From: Heterobilharzia americana
Lineage: Eukaryota > Platyhelminthes > Trematoda > Strigeidida > Schistosomatidae
Reading direction: 5' to 3'
NCBI GenBank assembly: GCA_944470555.2
Contig: OX104127.1
Span: forward strand, 136,852,786-136,916,785
DNA: 64,000 bases
Shown here in pieces: positions 23,190 to 35,699 of the stretch; the stretch's first letter is position 1, and each line of letters starts with the position of its first letter. The position numbers and the translations under genes were made by a program. The notes under the pieces were generated by a model. It saw only the letters and a program-made list of their open reading frames with translations, ran no database searches and was not told where the DNA came from.

Positions 23190-23305
23190 AGCAGCACTAT
23201 ATGACGCGAGTTCGAATCTTAAGTGGGATATTATTTCCGTAGATGTTATAGATACGCCTTACTGACGAGTGTCGAACAGCATGAAACTTAAGCCCAGAGC
23301 TCTCT
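23190..23305 (+). repeat. Possible decayed tRNA-promoter and hammerhead SINE
   Basis: A B-box-like block (gcgagttcgaatctt, 23208-23222) is followed by CTGACGAG (23262-23269), a stem-II-like gtgt/gcat pair and GAAAC (23283-23287). No U16.1 partner or clear stem I is visible, so this is at best a remnant of a ribozyme repeat. Confidence 0.35.
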
Positions 23306-23930
23306 GTTGATTGTCGTCATCCTACTAACATCCATCAAAGTCCATCGTGATAGTGAGTTGTCTAGCCTGATGGCCACATTGCAAAATGATGGATAAAATT
23401 CGATGGTACCTTGAGCTGACAGCATAATGTTGGTTACCCTTCTGGGGTTATTCAGTGCACGATTTATTCAAATCAACATCAATGAATTAACCGCTCAGAA
23501 GTTGCAAGGTTTAATATAAACAAATGTTTTTATATAATTATAATGAGTAACTTTAAAGGCCGTCCAACAACCACTAAAATAACCAATCAGGTCTCTGGAT
23601 TTCTACAGAAAGGCAGTTTTTCATAAAATAAATAAATCTCATTGGCCGTTTCAGTAGTTGCGTGGATGATTTTTAAATTGGCTCAGTTATCATGATTGGT
23701 TTTAAACCTTAGTCTAGTAATTACCGGAATAATGAATAAGGCGGCTGTATTTCGCGAAAAACTACGCTTCCAGTCAAAACAAAGAAACCTAATTGATCAT
23801 TTCAATAATTGTTAGGATGACATTTAAACTCACTATAAGTTTTATCAGACGTTGCCATTTCAAGTGCTGTTGAAATACTCACTCTCTCATCATGATAAAT
23901 TATTAAAGCTGAAATAAAACTGCTCACTTG
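23306..23930. other. Unassigned DNA
   Basis: No exon recognised. Confidence 0.3.
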
Positions 23931-24444
23931 TCACTTGATATGATCACATTTATCCACTGAAAATGTTTGTCGTATCCTCAGCAGTGAATTTCTACTTCGC
24001 TGATTGACTAACGTGTATTTTACATTACTATATCTCATATCTCTGCTAATTTGAAAATCATGCATTGATAATGGGCCAAACAGACGCCAAATAAGACAAA
24101 TAGTAGATCCTGAAGTAAAACATTTTGGACTGGGAAAATGAGCAACGGCATTCACAATTAAATCACTGTATAAGAATAATTTATAGATGAAAATGAAGCT
24201 TATAGATTCTTTTACAAATTAATACCATCGAATAACTTTGAGAAAAAATTACTCGCCACATCAAAGAATAATCTTCTCTGTCCTCTCTTTGTAATATCTG
24301 ATGTTTGGTACTTCTTAGAAAGTGTAGGGCAATTTGATTTAACTGTTCACCACTTCCTTGAAAATAGGCTTTATTATCTATGGGCAGTATTAAAGTAAGT
24401 GGTTGGATAGACATGGAATCAACTAGCCGAATACTGTGAGTCAA
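23931..24444 (-). pseudogene. Two adjacent antisense open frames, unknown
   Basis: Reading on the minus strand, 24444-24181 (87 codons; SIQPLTLILPIDNKAYFQGS, then QREDREDYSLMWRVIFSQ) is followed after 25 bp by 24155-23931 (74 codons; FPSPKCFTSGSTICLIWRLF). Composition looks more protein-like than the surroundings. I recognise no domain. They could be exons of an unseen minus-strand gene or a degraded element. Confidence 0.2.
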
Positions 24445-24594
24445 AAATGTAAATCACAATCTCAACTAAAAGTTTGATTGAACAGTAATTAATTTCTCTC
24501 TGATCATGTATCTAGAACAAATGAAAAACTATGAACTTACAATGAATTAGGAAAAAGAAATGAAAATTTTCAAAAAAATTAGGTTAAATCAAAG

Positions 24595-24650
24595 CCATTG
24601 GACAACATTTTTTTCCCAGTATGCGACTCCTCAGAAGGATGTATCAATGA
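24595..24650 (-). repeat. Decayed hammerhead SINE-like repeat
   Basis: The minus strand shows CTGAGGAGTCGCATACTGGG (ending near 24617) followed by an A-run and tgttgtccaatgg, aligning with the ribozyme block of the 40.2-kb element. The GGACGAAAC segment has decayed to A-rich sequence, so the ribozyme is dead. Confidence 0.5.
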
Positions 24651-24749
24651 CCCCAGGATCTCCAGATTACTCAGTGAACACATTACCGATGACCTATCAG
24701 AACGGAATCTACTGGTTTACAGTCTGTCACTTCTGTTAATTTGCATCAT

Positions 24750-24850
24750 AGATTCGCAATACTGAGGAGTCTCACGTTAGGATGAAACATCTGTTTAGTT
24801 CACCCAGGTTTTTAATGGTCTTCCAACTGATATCAGTCCAAGGTGAATGC
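24750..24850 (+). repeat. Hammerhead SINE-like repeat, core retained
   Basis: Core CTGAGGA (24762-24768), stem II gtct/ggat with two wobble pairs, GAAA (24784-24787), stem III aca/tgt closed by a 2-nt loop, and U at the cleavage site (24795) are all present. Stem I is weak (two good pairs next to the core). The element's 3' part (aactgatatcagtccaaggtgaatgc) follows. It faces away from the minus-strand copy at 24.6 kb. Confidence 0.6.
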
Positions 24851-25300
24851 TGAAATGAAATCAGTTAAACCCCACAAGCCTCCGAAATGAATTACTGTCG
24901 TTTAGTTTTGACTGTTTATATTAAAATTCCACCGAAAATTAAGCGAAGAGAATAGTATCTAACAACTGTAAATGAGAAATAAATGATGAACTGATATATT
25001 GAAAGTGATTGAAGATAATTCCATTATATCGAGGTATTTATTGTCTGCAACTCACATACGTCTAACTAGTCAACTTTATGTAGAAGAATGGTGTAGAATT
25101 TGAAGGATAGAATAGCATTTGGGCTAGGTAAAGTTCTAATCAGCTGCTTTCAGGTCCCTCATTCCATGGAATACGACCCCACTGTTTATCAGGTCACACT
25201 TTCATTTAATTATAAGCATAGTGAAGTGAATTTCATTTTTTTCATTACACCTAACCAGCATGATGTTTATGTAGAATAAGATAGTTTTATTAAAGGAATG
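24851..25300. other. Unassigned AT-rich DNA
   Basis: No exon or repeat recognised. Confidence 0.3.
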
Positions 25301-27155
25301 TTGATGCAGAACAGGCTGCAGGTAGGAGAGAACTGACAACACCATATCAAATAACCAGGTTATTATCTGGGAGAGAAGAGAGCAACACAGATAAAACCAG
25401 TAAAAGATGATGAAGGAAATCTAATTATCAACGAGGAGAAACAAAGGAAACGATGGGCTGACCACTTCAAAAAACTCTTCAGTCGACCACCACCTGCACT
25501 TCATCCAGAAATACCACCAGCAGCCCAGCCACAGAACTACCAGTGAACACAAGACCTCCGGCAAAAGCCGAAGTAAAGTCCTGAACAACATAAACCTGCT
25601 AAAATCTAGGAAAGCAGCAGGACCAGATCGAATTCCTCCTGAAGCACTGAAAACAGACACAGAGACGAGACTACAGCAGACATGCTCACACCACTATTAC
25701 AGAAAGTTTGCAAAGAAGGAAAGATACCTCCTGATTGGAAGAAGGGCTACCTTGTCAAACTCCCAAAGAAGGGGGACCTAAGTGTTTGCAAGAACTGGAG
25801 AGAAATCTAGCTCCTCCTCCTGTCCACCCCAAGCATAATATTATGCTGCATCATCCTGGAGAGACTAAAAGATGCTCTGAATTGAAAACTACGACTGGAA
25901 CAGGCTGGATTCAGAAAGTACAAATCATGTACGGACCAAATTGTAACGCTACACATCCTCATAGAACAGAGTATAGAATGGCAGTCAACTCTACCTCAGC
26001 TTTATCAAATTTGAAAAGGCCTTCGACAGCGTTGACCGACAAGTAATTTGACAGGCAGTTGCTCCAACAGTATGGAATATCACAAACCTTTATCAATCTC
26101 ACTCAACAACTATATGAAGACGCCACATGTCAAGTAATTCACAGTGGAAGGTCAGTGATGCCATTGAAGTGAAGTGAAGACAAGAGTAAGACAAGGCTGC
26201 CACCTACTATCACCGATCATCTTCCTGACTGTGGTCGATTAAACCTTGCAGCAAACAGTGAGAAGCGAGAAGAGGGGGTAAGCTGGACCGGGAAAAAGAG
26301 CCTGGAAGATATGGATTTCGCCGATGCCTTGAGTCTAATGTCACAAAAACCCGAAGATCTACAGGTGAAAGCTAACAAGTTGAAAGAAGAAGCAGCGAAG
26401 ACGGGACTTATTGAAGTGAACGTAGAGAAGACAGAGGTGATGAAGTTACCCAACCAACACCACCACCACCAACAACAACAACAAGCTCCAACTACCATCA
26501 ACGGGAGAAACTTGAAGGAAGTAGCCTCCTTCACCTATCTAGGCAGCGCTGTCCCAACTACAGGCGGCGGCACAGACGAGGACGTCAAAGCCAGAATTGG
26601 AAAAGCAAGACAGGCATTCACTAGCCTGAAACCAGTGTAGAGATCTTCTGCACTCAGTATGTGGAACAAGATGCGGATTTCCAACAGTAATACCAGTCAA
26701 GTCAGTGCTTCTGTATGACTCAGAGACTTGGCACGTTACGAAAGGGATTTCCAACAAACTACAGACACTCATCAACAACTGCCACCTACGCCCGCTACTG
26801 AACATCAGATGGCCAGAAAGAATAAGCAACAAGGAACTCTGGCCTACCAACGAACCAACGAAGCAACAACCTATCGCTCAACAAATATGCACTAGAAGGA
26901 AGTGGAGATGGATTGGGCATACACTGAGAAGACCATTCGGAGACATCACGCGCCAGACCAAGCGTTCGAGTGGAATCCAGATAGGAAGCGACGAGTTGAG
27001 CGTCCGAGGCGAGGGTGACATGGGGAGGAGATAGTGTCAGGAAGAAATGAGAGCTTGTGGGCAGTGATGGAGCCAGCTTCAAAAGATTGCAGGTAACAGA
27101 ATGGAATGAAGACGTGCTACTGAAGCCCTATGTTCCACTAGGAACCCAAGGGACA

Positions 27156-27157
<2 letters not shown>
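25301..27157 (+). mobile_element. LINE family A, endonuclease-less copy
   Basis: It begins in the linker (AEQAAGRREL-like), continues with HPEIPPAAQPQNYQ, then the RT fingers (KGYLVKLPKKGDLSVCKNW by frame switching near 25740-25805), LSNLKRPSTALTD (26000-26040), the palm with DFADALSLMSQKPEDLQVKA (26310-26370), so FADD is FADA here, then VEKTEVMKLPNQ, TYLGSAVPTTGGGTDEDVKA, a degraded NTSQVSASV region and the C-terminal KWRWIGHTLRRPFGDITRQT (about 26898-26957). It ends in ctatgttccactaggaaccc and the tail at 27158. The second catalytic aspartate is lost and there are several frameshifts. Confidence 0.85.
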
Positions 27158-27207
<50 letters not shown>

Positions 27208-27208
27208 G
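27158..27208 (+). repeat. (TAA)n tail of LINE A
   Basis: A run of about 16 TAA units directly follows the LINE A 3' end. The same position carries TAA or ATT runs in the 46.9-kb copy, so it is the element's own 3' simple-repeat tail rather than an unrelated microsatellite. Confidence 0.9.
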
Positions 27209-28177
<969 letters not shown>

Positions 28178-28409
28178 CTTAGATGATTTGTGAAAATTCA
28201 CACGGTAATTGGCGCATCCAAGATCTGGGTGAAACTCTATAGACTACTCACATTTTACGTTAGACCTAACTATTTTCAATGTGATAGAAAACAATGTGTA
28301 ATAATCATGTAGAGATGGTGAAAAGAAATGATTTTTCTTCCCACTTACTCTATGCTTTCAAATCAGCTTCTTACTTCATAGCTTTTGATTAACTATGAGT
28401 TGATTTCAG

Positions 28410-28945
28410 CACAAAGAACAAGATCCGGAGTTTCAACACCAATGTCAAGTCAGTGCTTCTGTATGGCTCAGAAACTTGGTGCGTTACGAAAAGCATTTCT
28501 GACAAGCTACAGAGATTCATCATCAACAGCTACCACCTACACTCACTTAATACTGAAGATCAGATTGTCAGAATAATAAGAATAAGCAACAAGGGACTCA
28601 CTCTGGCAACGAACCAACGAGGCAAGAACCTATCACCCAACAAATATGCAGAAGAAGGAGGTGGAGATGGATTGGTTTGGAGATACACTGAGAAGGTCGA
28701 TAAGGGACATCACGCGTCAGACCAGACCAGGTTGTTGAGTGGAATCCAAAGGGGAAATGACGAGTTGGGTGTCCGAGGTGAGGGTGATGTGGAGGAGATC
28801 ATGTGAGGAAGAAATGAAAGCTTGTGGGCAGTGGTGGAGCCAAGTAGAAAGAAAAGACTGTAGAGAAGAGAGTGCAGTGGAGACTTGTTACTGGAGCCCT
28901 ATGTTCTACTAGGAACCCAAGCGAAAAATAGTCATAATAATAATT
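28410..28945 (+). mobile_element. LINE family A, short 5'-truncated copy
   Basis: It starts at ACNTNVKS-equivalent sequence (caacaccaatgtcaagtcag), reads LLYGSETWCVTKSISDKLQR (28456-28515), continues through the C-terminal domain and ends at ctatgttctactaggaaccc with an ATAATAATAA tail at 28933-28945. Confidence 0.85.
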
Positions 28946-29299
28946 TCGAGTAGAGTAATAAGTTGATTATTCACAGACATTTCTACCTTCCACCAAATAA
29001 GATCAAATATTAATTTTCCAACTGAAATACTTCTTCAGTTGTATATAGTTCAGTGGTTATTAGGATAAAAGATAATTAAAAAATAGGAAGTCAATAATCT
29101 TAAGTTGTACAACGAAATCATTGATAATTCATATGATTTGTAAGAGAATTAAAGGTAAAGATGTAAGAAAAAACAGATACGCCTGATTTCATTCATCAGA
29201 AGAATAACATATTATCGTAGGTACATTGAGAACACTTTTGTTGTTTGTAATAATATACAATATTCAAGTGAGTTGTTTAACAAGCTCAACAAAGCTTAT
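28946..29299. other. Unassigned AT-rich DNA
   Basis: Nothing recognised. Confidence 0.3.
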
Positions 29300-30665
29300 T
29301 ATTTATCGCTTGGGTTCCTAGTGGAACATTGGGCTTCACTAACAAGTCTCAACTGCACTCTTTTCTCTCTAGTATTTTCAACCTGGCGCCACCACTGCCC
29401 ATAAGCTTTCATTTCTTACTCCCATGATCTCCTCCATGTCACACTCACCTCAGACACCCAACTCGTCGTTTCCCATTTCGATTCCACTCGATAACCTGGC
29501 CTCACACGTGATCTCCCCAAAACCGTCTTCTCAGTCTATGTCCAACCTAATCCAATCCAATCCAGTTCATCTCCACTTTCTTCTACATATCCGTTGGGCG
29601 ATAGCTTCTTAGTTGCTTGGTTGGTCGGTTCGTTGCCATAGTGAGCTGCTTATTGGTGTGGCTTATTCTTTCTCGCCTTCTGATCTGACCTCCAGTATCG
29701 AGTGAGTGTAGGTGGCAGCTGTTGATGATGTATGTCTGTAGTTTGTCAGAAATGCTTCTCGTAACGCACCAAGTCTCTCAACCATCATATGGAGGTACTG
29801 ACTTACTTGACTGGCACTAGTGTTGTAAATCCGGATGTTGTTCACACTTTATGTTGAGTGGAGTGCAGTGGAGTGCAATAGATCTCCACACTGCTTTCAG
29901 GTTAATGCAGGAAGGCCTGTCTTGTTGTCTTGTCGATCCTGGCTGGCTCAGACGTTCTCAGCTGTGCCGCCTTTAGTTGAGACGATGCTGCCTGCCTAGG
30001 TGGGTGGATGAGAGAAACAACTTCCTTTGGATTTCTCCCGTTGATGGTGCTTGTTGTTGTTGTATCTTCATCACCACTGTCTTCTCTACACTCACTTGAA
30101 GTCCTGTTTTCGCTACCCTACCTCTTCTGTCAACTTGTTAGTTTTTGCCTATAGATCTTCGAGTTTATGCGACATAAGATACTAGACATAAATCATCATC
30201 ACCACTGGCGAAATACAAATCATGTAGGGTCTTTTCATCGGTCAACCAGCGTATGTCCATCTTTCCACAGTTTGTTGCATGATGAAGTCCAGTCGACCAC
30301 AATCAGGAAGATAATTGGTGATAGTAGGCGGCAACCTTTCTGTCTTACTCCTGTCTTCACTTCAAAGGCGTTACTGAGAAGCATGATTCCTCTCCAGTTC
30401 TTGCAAACACTTAGGTCCCCCTTCTTTGGGAGTTTGACAAGGTAGCCCTTCTTCCAATCAGGAGGTATCTTTCCTTCTTGCAAACTTTCTGTAATAGTGG
30501 TGTGAGCATGTCTGCTGTAGTCTCGTCTCTGTGTCTGTTTTCAGTGCTTCAGGAGGAATTCGATCTGGTCCTGCTGCTTTCCTAGATTTTAGCAGGTTTA
30601 TGTTGTTCAGGACTTTACTTCGGCTTTTGTCGGAGGTCTTATGTTCACTGGAGGTTCTGTGGTTC
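29300..30665 (-). mobile_element. LINE family A with internal RT deletion
   Basis: On the minus strand it runs from the linker (RSKVLNNINLLKSRKAAGPD, 30620-30560) through KKGDLSVCKNWRGIMLLSNA, which joins directly to FEVKTGVRQKGCRLLSPIIF (30380-30310). The RT segment normally lying between LLS and the VKTGVRQGC motif, including the first catalytic aspartate block FDSVDR, is deleted. It then continues to the 3' end at 29303. It carries many stops. Confidence 0.8.
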
Positions 30666-30839
30666 ATGGAAGCTTATCCTAACATTAATTTTACGATGAA
30701 AAGTCAGCATGAAAACAATTTTAGCTTTTTTGAACCTTCTTAGAAAAACGTATGAGCTGGACAATATCTTAACCGAAACGGTTTCTATCCTTCCAGCTAT
30801 AGGCATGGCCTAGTCAAGACACCTTACAAAAGAGTTATG

Positions 30840-31640
30840 AAATTATGTTCTGGGAGGAAAAGAACTAAACTTTATTGAGAAGTATGAAAAAGAACAGATC
30901 AAGAGGAATAAATACCCAACTGTTGAAAAGAGTTTTCATACAGCTTACATTTAAAGGAGATGCAATATCCAAGCGAATGGATGTACGAATCAAAAGGGCA
31001 CTGAAGAGATTTCCGGCATCTAAGCTTGTATCAGTTTATAATACCATTTGCTTATTAAACCAGCCAAAATTGGATAAATACTCTCCTCATGTCCTGTATT
31101 TATGTTATGCTTCTGAACGCTAACGGATATAAATTCCGAAAACGAATATAATACGCACGCTTAGCTGACAGCATAAAAATGACCTTGTCTGCAATTGGAG
31201 GAATTTGCATAGTTAGAGTAAAGGTTAACCAATCAGCGAATTACGTTACAATGCGGGCAGAAAATAGACTATTAGTCATGTCATAAAAATGGTATGGGAA
31301 TGACACGTTAAAATGTTCAGATCAATAACAATGTTTTACACCAAAATGAGGCATCACAACAATTTATGAATTCACATTTTCTTGAGTTACATTGGTAAGA
31401 CTGAAAAGAGAGCGTCCATTCATTTCCTTGAGCATAACGCCAAGATTCTCTGCTTCAAAGAAAATCAAATTCTAACCAGTTCAATTGCTAAACACTTTGT
31501 AGACATAGGACATCAAACGGATACCTCAAGGGCTTTTAAAATAAGTAATGTACAGTAGATGTCTAAGTCACTGCGCTTTGTGGATGCGATTACTATCAAA
31601 AGTTTTCAACCTGACCTTTGCTTACAAAAGGAGAGTGTGG
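30840..31640 (+). mobile_element. Penelope-like element fragment (pre-GIY-YIG and GIY-YIG)
   Basis: 30875-31123 encodes VFIQLTFKGDAISKRMDVRI, then RFPASKLVSVYNTICLLNQP, the region that precedes the GIY-YIG domain in this element type. After about 250 bp of apparently inserted DNA, 31388-31540 gives SYIGKTEKRASIHFLEHN and SSIAKHFVDIGHQTD, which is the GIY-YIG nuclease segment with its YIG motif and downstream helix. 31565-31625 gives LRFVDAITIKSFQPDLC, the end of the ORF. It is dead through insertion and stops. Confidence 0.7.
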
Positions 31641-32162
31641 TTAATTTCTCACTCCCTTGATGAATATGATTTAATACTATTTCATTTACTTTTGCATTGC
31701 GTAAGTGCTTATTTATTCACTACTGTTATTATTATCATTTCTTTCTTACTTCTTTCCAATGAATTCTCTTACACGTTGTATGAGTTATGAATGATTTTGC
31801 TGCACAACTGAAGATAATTTTGAAGTATCTTGCATGGTCTTAACTGGTATTCTTTTAGACTGTATACAGCTGATGAGTATCCGTAAAGTAAAATGATGAT
31901 ATCATTCTGTTTTGCGAAATTCATTCTATTTACTTGATCCTAATTGTTATCAAGGGATCTAAATGCATGAAACACACCTTTTCAAGATGGAAAAGATATA
32001 CGTAGTTGGTCTGAAAATACTTAAAAACACCTCTACACACAAACATACACACATTATGATTTCAGGTCACAAGGTCAATTCTGACAATATCGAAATTATT
32101 GAAAAAGGCTTTAGAAATTATAAGTAACGTCTTACATCAGAATCATTTTATATAAAGTAGAA
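31641..32162. other. Unassigned AT-rich DNA
   Basis: 31866-31875 contains ctgatgag by chance, without the other hammerhead parts. Nothing else was recognised. Confidence 0.3.
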
Positions 32163-32528
32163 TCAAATAGGAATAAGGGAATAAAATGTAGTTTGACCTG
32201 ATCTCAACCCACCTGTGTATACTGACTAAACCAACGTTGAAAACTATCAACACATGTGTGTACATGCAAAACTCTGTCTGTAATTCATACACTCTTTAAA
32301 TACAACACAATATATATGGATATCCTCTTTATCCTACACTTTTGACAAGGAGGAATTACTCATTCAGATGAACACTTGTCAAGTTATCATGTATAAGCTT
32401 GAAGATATTATAAATCGCGATTTACCATAACTTTGATAAAGCTGTTAGTAGTATTAAACGGTGAAACAGTTGAAATAAATTTATTTTGTCTTACATCTAT
32501 TGGGAATTACGAATTATATCAAAATAAA
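32163..32528 (+). repeat. Repeat R1, uninterrupted copy
   Basis: This is the intact counterpart of 6529-6752 plus 7141-7270. It provides the empty-site sequence showing that the SINE at 6.9-7.1 kb is an insertion. Its class is unknown; no ORF. Confidence 0.55.
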
Positions 32529-33345
32529 GAAGTCCAGACTGGGCAGGCAGTATGAATACGATCAAGCATCCAGAAAACTTGAGTGTTGACAGAGTTGTGA
32601 GAGCGATTGATACTTCCTGGCTGCCCATACCGTGGAAGGCCATTTCTTATTAAAGTACCTGAAAGAGACTTGTGTGACCGCAAGCCCATCGGACATCTGC
32701 TTGAGGCTTGTCACGCGCAGCCTTTTGTGCATGACTATTTTGACTTTGTTGTTTTGGGACCGGATGGTCGAAAAGAAACGACGAATCAACCAACACCTCC
32801 GGCCCGGCAGACTGCGGGCATGGTAGAGTGTGTTGTTTTTGGGGCTGACCTTTTCTAACCCCCCTCCTCCACTGAGAAGGCAGCATCAGCATGGCACTGC
32901 TGGTCATCCAGAGGAAACACCTTACTGCTGTCACACGCCATTTAGCTAACAGCAGTACGACTTCACCCTCGGACCCCCATCATAGTGTAGTAATTTACAC
33001 CACAATGGTAACTGCTTTTCGTCTAACCACTATCCAACAGACCTTTCTGGTATGGTAGGACCTCGAGGGAACAAGTGTTCCACCAGCATAGCTCGTTGGA
33101 TCATTGCGATATGCAAGCCAGACCACCACGTCAAGGTAGCAGCTATCGGTCGGCGGTAGTAGCACGTCACGAATTTATGTAGTAGTTGGTCAGAACCCCG
33201 CCCTGCGATTGAAATGGAAAAAATCTGGTCAGTAGTCAGACAATAATAACTCAGTTGGTAGAACGCCAGGCTGGTAACCTGGTGGTCGCTGGTTCAAATC
33301 CAGCCACAGTCCAGATTTTCATCTCACCTTCAGTCATCACCCAGT
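32529..33345 (+). repeat. tRNA-Thr-derived SINE-like element, long form
   Basis: The 3' part is tRNA-like: D-arm block tcagttggta, a 5-bp anticodon stem ccagg/cctgg with loop ctggtaa (anticodon GGT, threonine), a T arm gctgg/ccagc and B box ggttcaaatcc (33291-33301). The acceptor stem does not pair, so it is not a working tRNA. Both flanks match the short form at 6893-7140. The extra segment at about 32566-33160 is clearly richer in GC than its surroundings and holds an 83-codon open frame (32607-32858, RDLCDRKPIGHLLEACHAQP) with an overlapping antisense frame. No protein family is recognised. Confidence 0.65.
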
Positions 33346-35585
33346 ATGAAATAATGAACATCAATAATTTACTTTTAGAGGTGTACTTAAAGGTTCTTTC
33401 TTCTCCAAGAAAGTGGAAAGATATCAGAAATTGTATTTGTATGATAGTTTGCTTTCTGAAATGGTTTATATCCACTGCATTCCTTTAAGATTTCAATACT
33501 CATTTCAGTTGTTAGTTCCAGATTAAAATTTTCTAACTTGAAAAGTTGGACATGTCACTTTTACCAACTTTTATTCCCTACAGGATGTTGGTGCAGTTTC
33601 AAGGAATTCACATCTACAGTAATTTATACATTCGATAGTTTCTTGCACAAAAGTTGATACTCTTAAGGACAGGAATTTAATTTAAAAACGATTTTATCTT
33701 ATCACACATTTTATCCTATTCTGTCTACAAAAGTGGATACTAAAACAGAGTATAGAAATGTAGAAAGTAGAAAATGAAATTTTAAGAAATGAAATCATTT
33801 CTTCTGAACATATTTCATTGCAGAAAAACCCTTTTTACATAGCTGGTATCATGTTGCAATGTTAGAAAACAGGCTGATCACAGGAATTGGATTTCCAAAA
33901 GCTTACTTGAATTCAAACACTTTTGTTATATGGTTGTTATACTAATATCTTAGCATACTGTAAAGAAATAGTTGATCAGTAAGCTTACAAACTAGGTAGG
34001 GCTAAAAGTTATCCCCAGGTGTTCTCTTGTGCTTGGTATCAGTTTTCGTTTGCTGCATGAAAATGTCGATTTCATGTGTTCAGGTTTCAAGAAGCCGCTT
34101 GTCTTTAGATTGTGTTTCATACTCTTGACTCATGTGCAAAGTCTTGGCTACACTTCCTCTTCTTGGGCTAAACGTAAGTTTAGTTACTTAAGAAGAATGT
34201 TGGCTTTATTTCCTATCACTTACGACGTCAATTGAAGTGAAAATAGAAGTCGGTAATCTGCTGCAGTCTGAACTGAATGGCAGTGCTGTCAGCAGCTTTA
34301 TACACGGTCATGTACCAGGCAATGAGCCATACCTATCACAAGAGGACTAATGATACTACGTAGGTTCCCAAGCCTTCGTAGGTGGAGCGGTGTTCGAAGC
34401 CACGACCTACTGGTTGAAAGTCGACTGCCTAAGCCAGTAAATCCTGTTCATTTTTGACAGTCATATGAGACTCTTAATCGGAGAAACCATTTTGTGTATT
34501 ACTACGTATTCTTTGTTTAGTGTGAATTGTCATAAATTAAAACAATTAAATGTGGATTTTATCACCGAAATTTGCACTAAATGTAAATCACAGTTGGAAT
34601 ACTTATTTTTCCAGTTGGTTATCTTTACTTAAACATATTTGTACTTTCGCTATAACCTTGAGTTAACCTCGTCAATAATTTGTTATAACCTTGTCTTAGT
34701 ATTAGCACTGACCTTGAATGTGATCGGTCCCGGATGTTACACGCTCAGTCTGCCAAACTCAATTTACCCACATGAAGAGTCATACAAGTCTGCGCTCCCA
34801 TTAATTTACAACAAAATACAAAGTCTGGTGATACTAAAATTTTGTGAAGAATTGACTGCTCAGCTGGAAGGAATATGAGTAATCAATATGATTCTGAGTA
34901 GCTTTTCATCACCGACTGACATTAACCAATGGAAAGCAGGAAACGTTTCACAGCTGTTTTTTTCAGTTTCGAATCTCTCCCTAGTGCTCAATAGTCCCTT
35001 CGTTTAGCATCAGGACCATTATTTCATACGATGAGTACATTACCACTTAGACTGAAAGATCTTGCGTGCATTCATCGGGGCTCACTGAGAATAGTTACAC
35101 TTCATCGAAAAAAGTAGGATTTCCAGCCATAATAAAACTAGAATAACTGATTTATGAAATATTTTTCCGGAGTATAACAGAAGCAAAAAATTGTTTTTAT
35201 TTGCGGAATAGTTAACCAAAACACATGATTATTGAAATAAAATCTGAATAATATGGATATCAATGAGTTTTCGTAGTTCACTTGATAATTTGGTTGGTAC
35301 TGGTTCGCATTTAATCCCGCTAATTTTGTTCTAGCCGTTATCTATCATCACCCTGTGGATTACAACTCAATCGCCCAAACTCTTTACCCTCGACTAGGTT
35401 ATGCATTCGTTCGTTCGCTTCACAAAATGAATTGACTAGTAGTAAAATAGACAGTCATACAAGAGTTATCTCTTAGTTTAACAAGCCAAAAAGTAATTAT
35501 TTATTTGTATTATTGTCATCATGTAAATGCAGATGTTGTAACTTCCGAAGCTAAAACTTTTAAAACCAAAGTGGATTAATATTTT
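33346..35585. other. Unassigned AT-rich DNA between FLII and RhoGEF exons
   Basis: Open frames reach 79 codons (34639-34878) but none shows domain similarity with splice sites. It could hold 5' introns of the RhoGEF or be intergenic. Confidence 0.3.
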
Positions 35586-35587
35586 TA

Positions 35588-35696
35588 TGATACTTGTAAT
35601 TTCCCGTTGTTATACAGGACCGAGTTGCTCAACCTCCGATGTTATTAGACGGGCTCCTATGCGGACCCCTCGATACTGCCAGATATTCATGGTGCC
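35588..35696 (-). repeat. SMalpha-type repeat, 3' portion
   Basis: It matches the reverse of the 63.0-kb and 43.5-kb tails (cctatgcggacccctcgata reversed against tatcgaggcatccgcacagg). It fuses on its right side to a LINE A fragment. Confidence 0.6.
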
Positions 35697-35699
35697 TGT

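Noticed and set aside
26217..26534. Cys/Trp-rich minus-strand peptide
   Set aside because: Antisense shadow of the LINE A RT and linker.
31866..31900. Hammerhead core (ctgatgag)
   Set aside because: No matching stem II, GAAA or stem I at the right spacing.
33241..33312. Functional tRNA-Thr (GGT) gene
   Set aside because: Anticodon and T arms are good, but the acceptor stem halves do not pair and the flanks match a SINE-like repeat at 6.9 kb.
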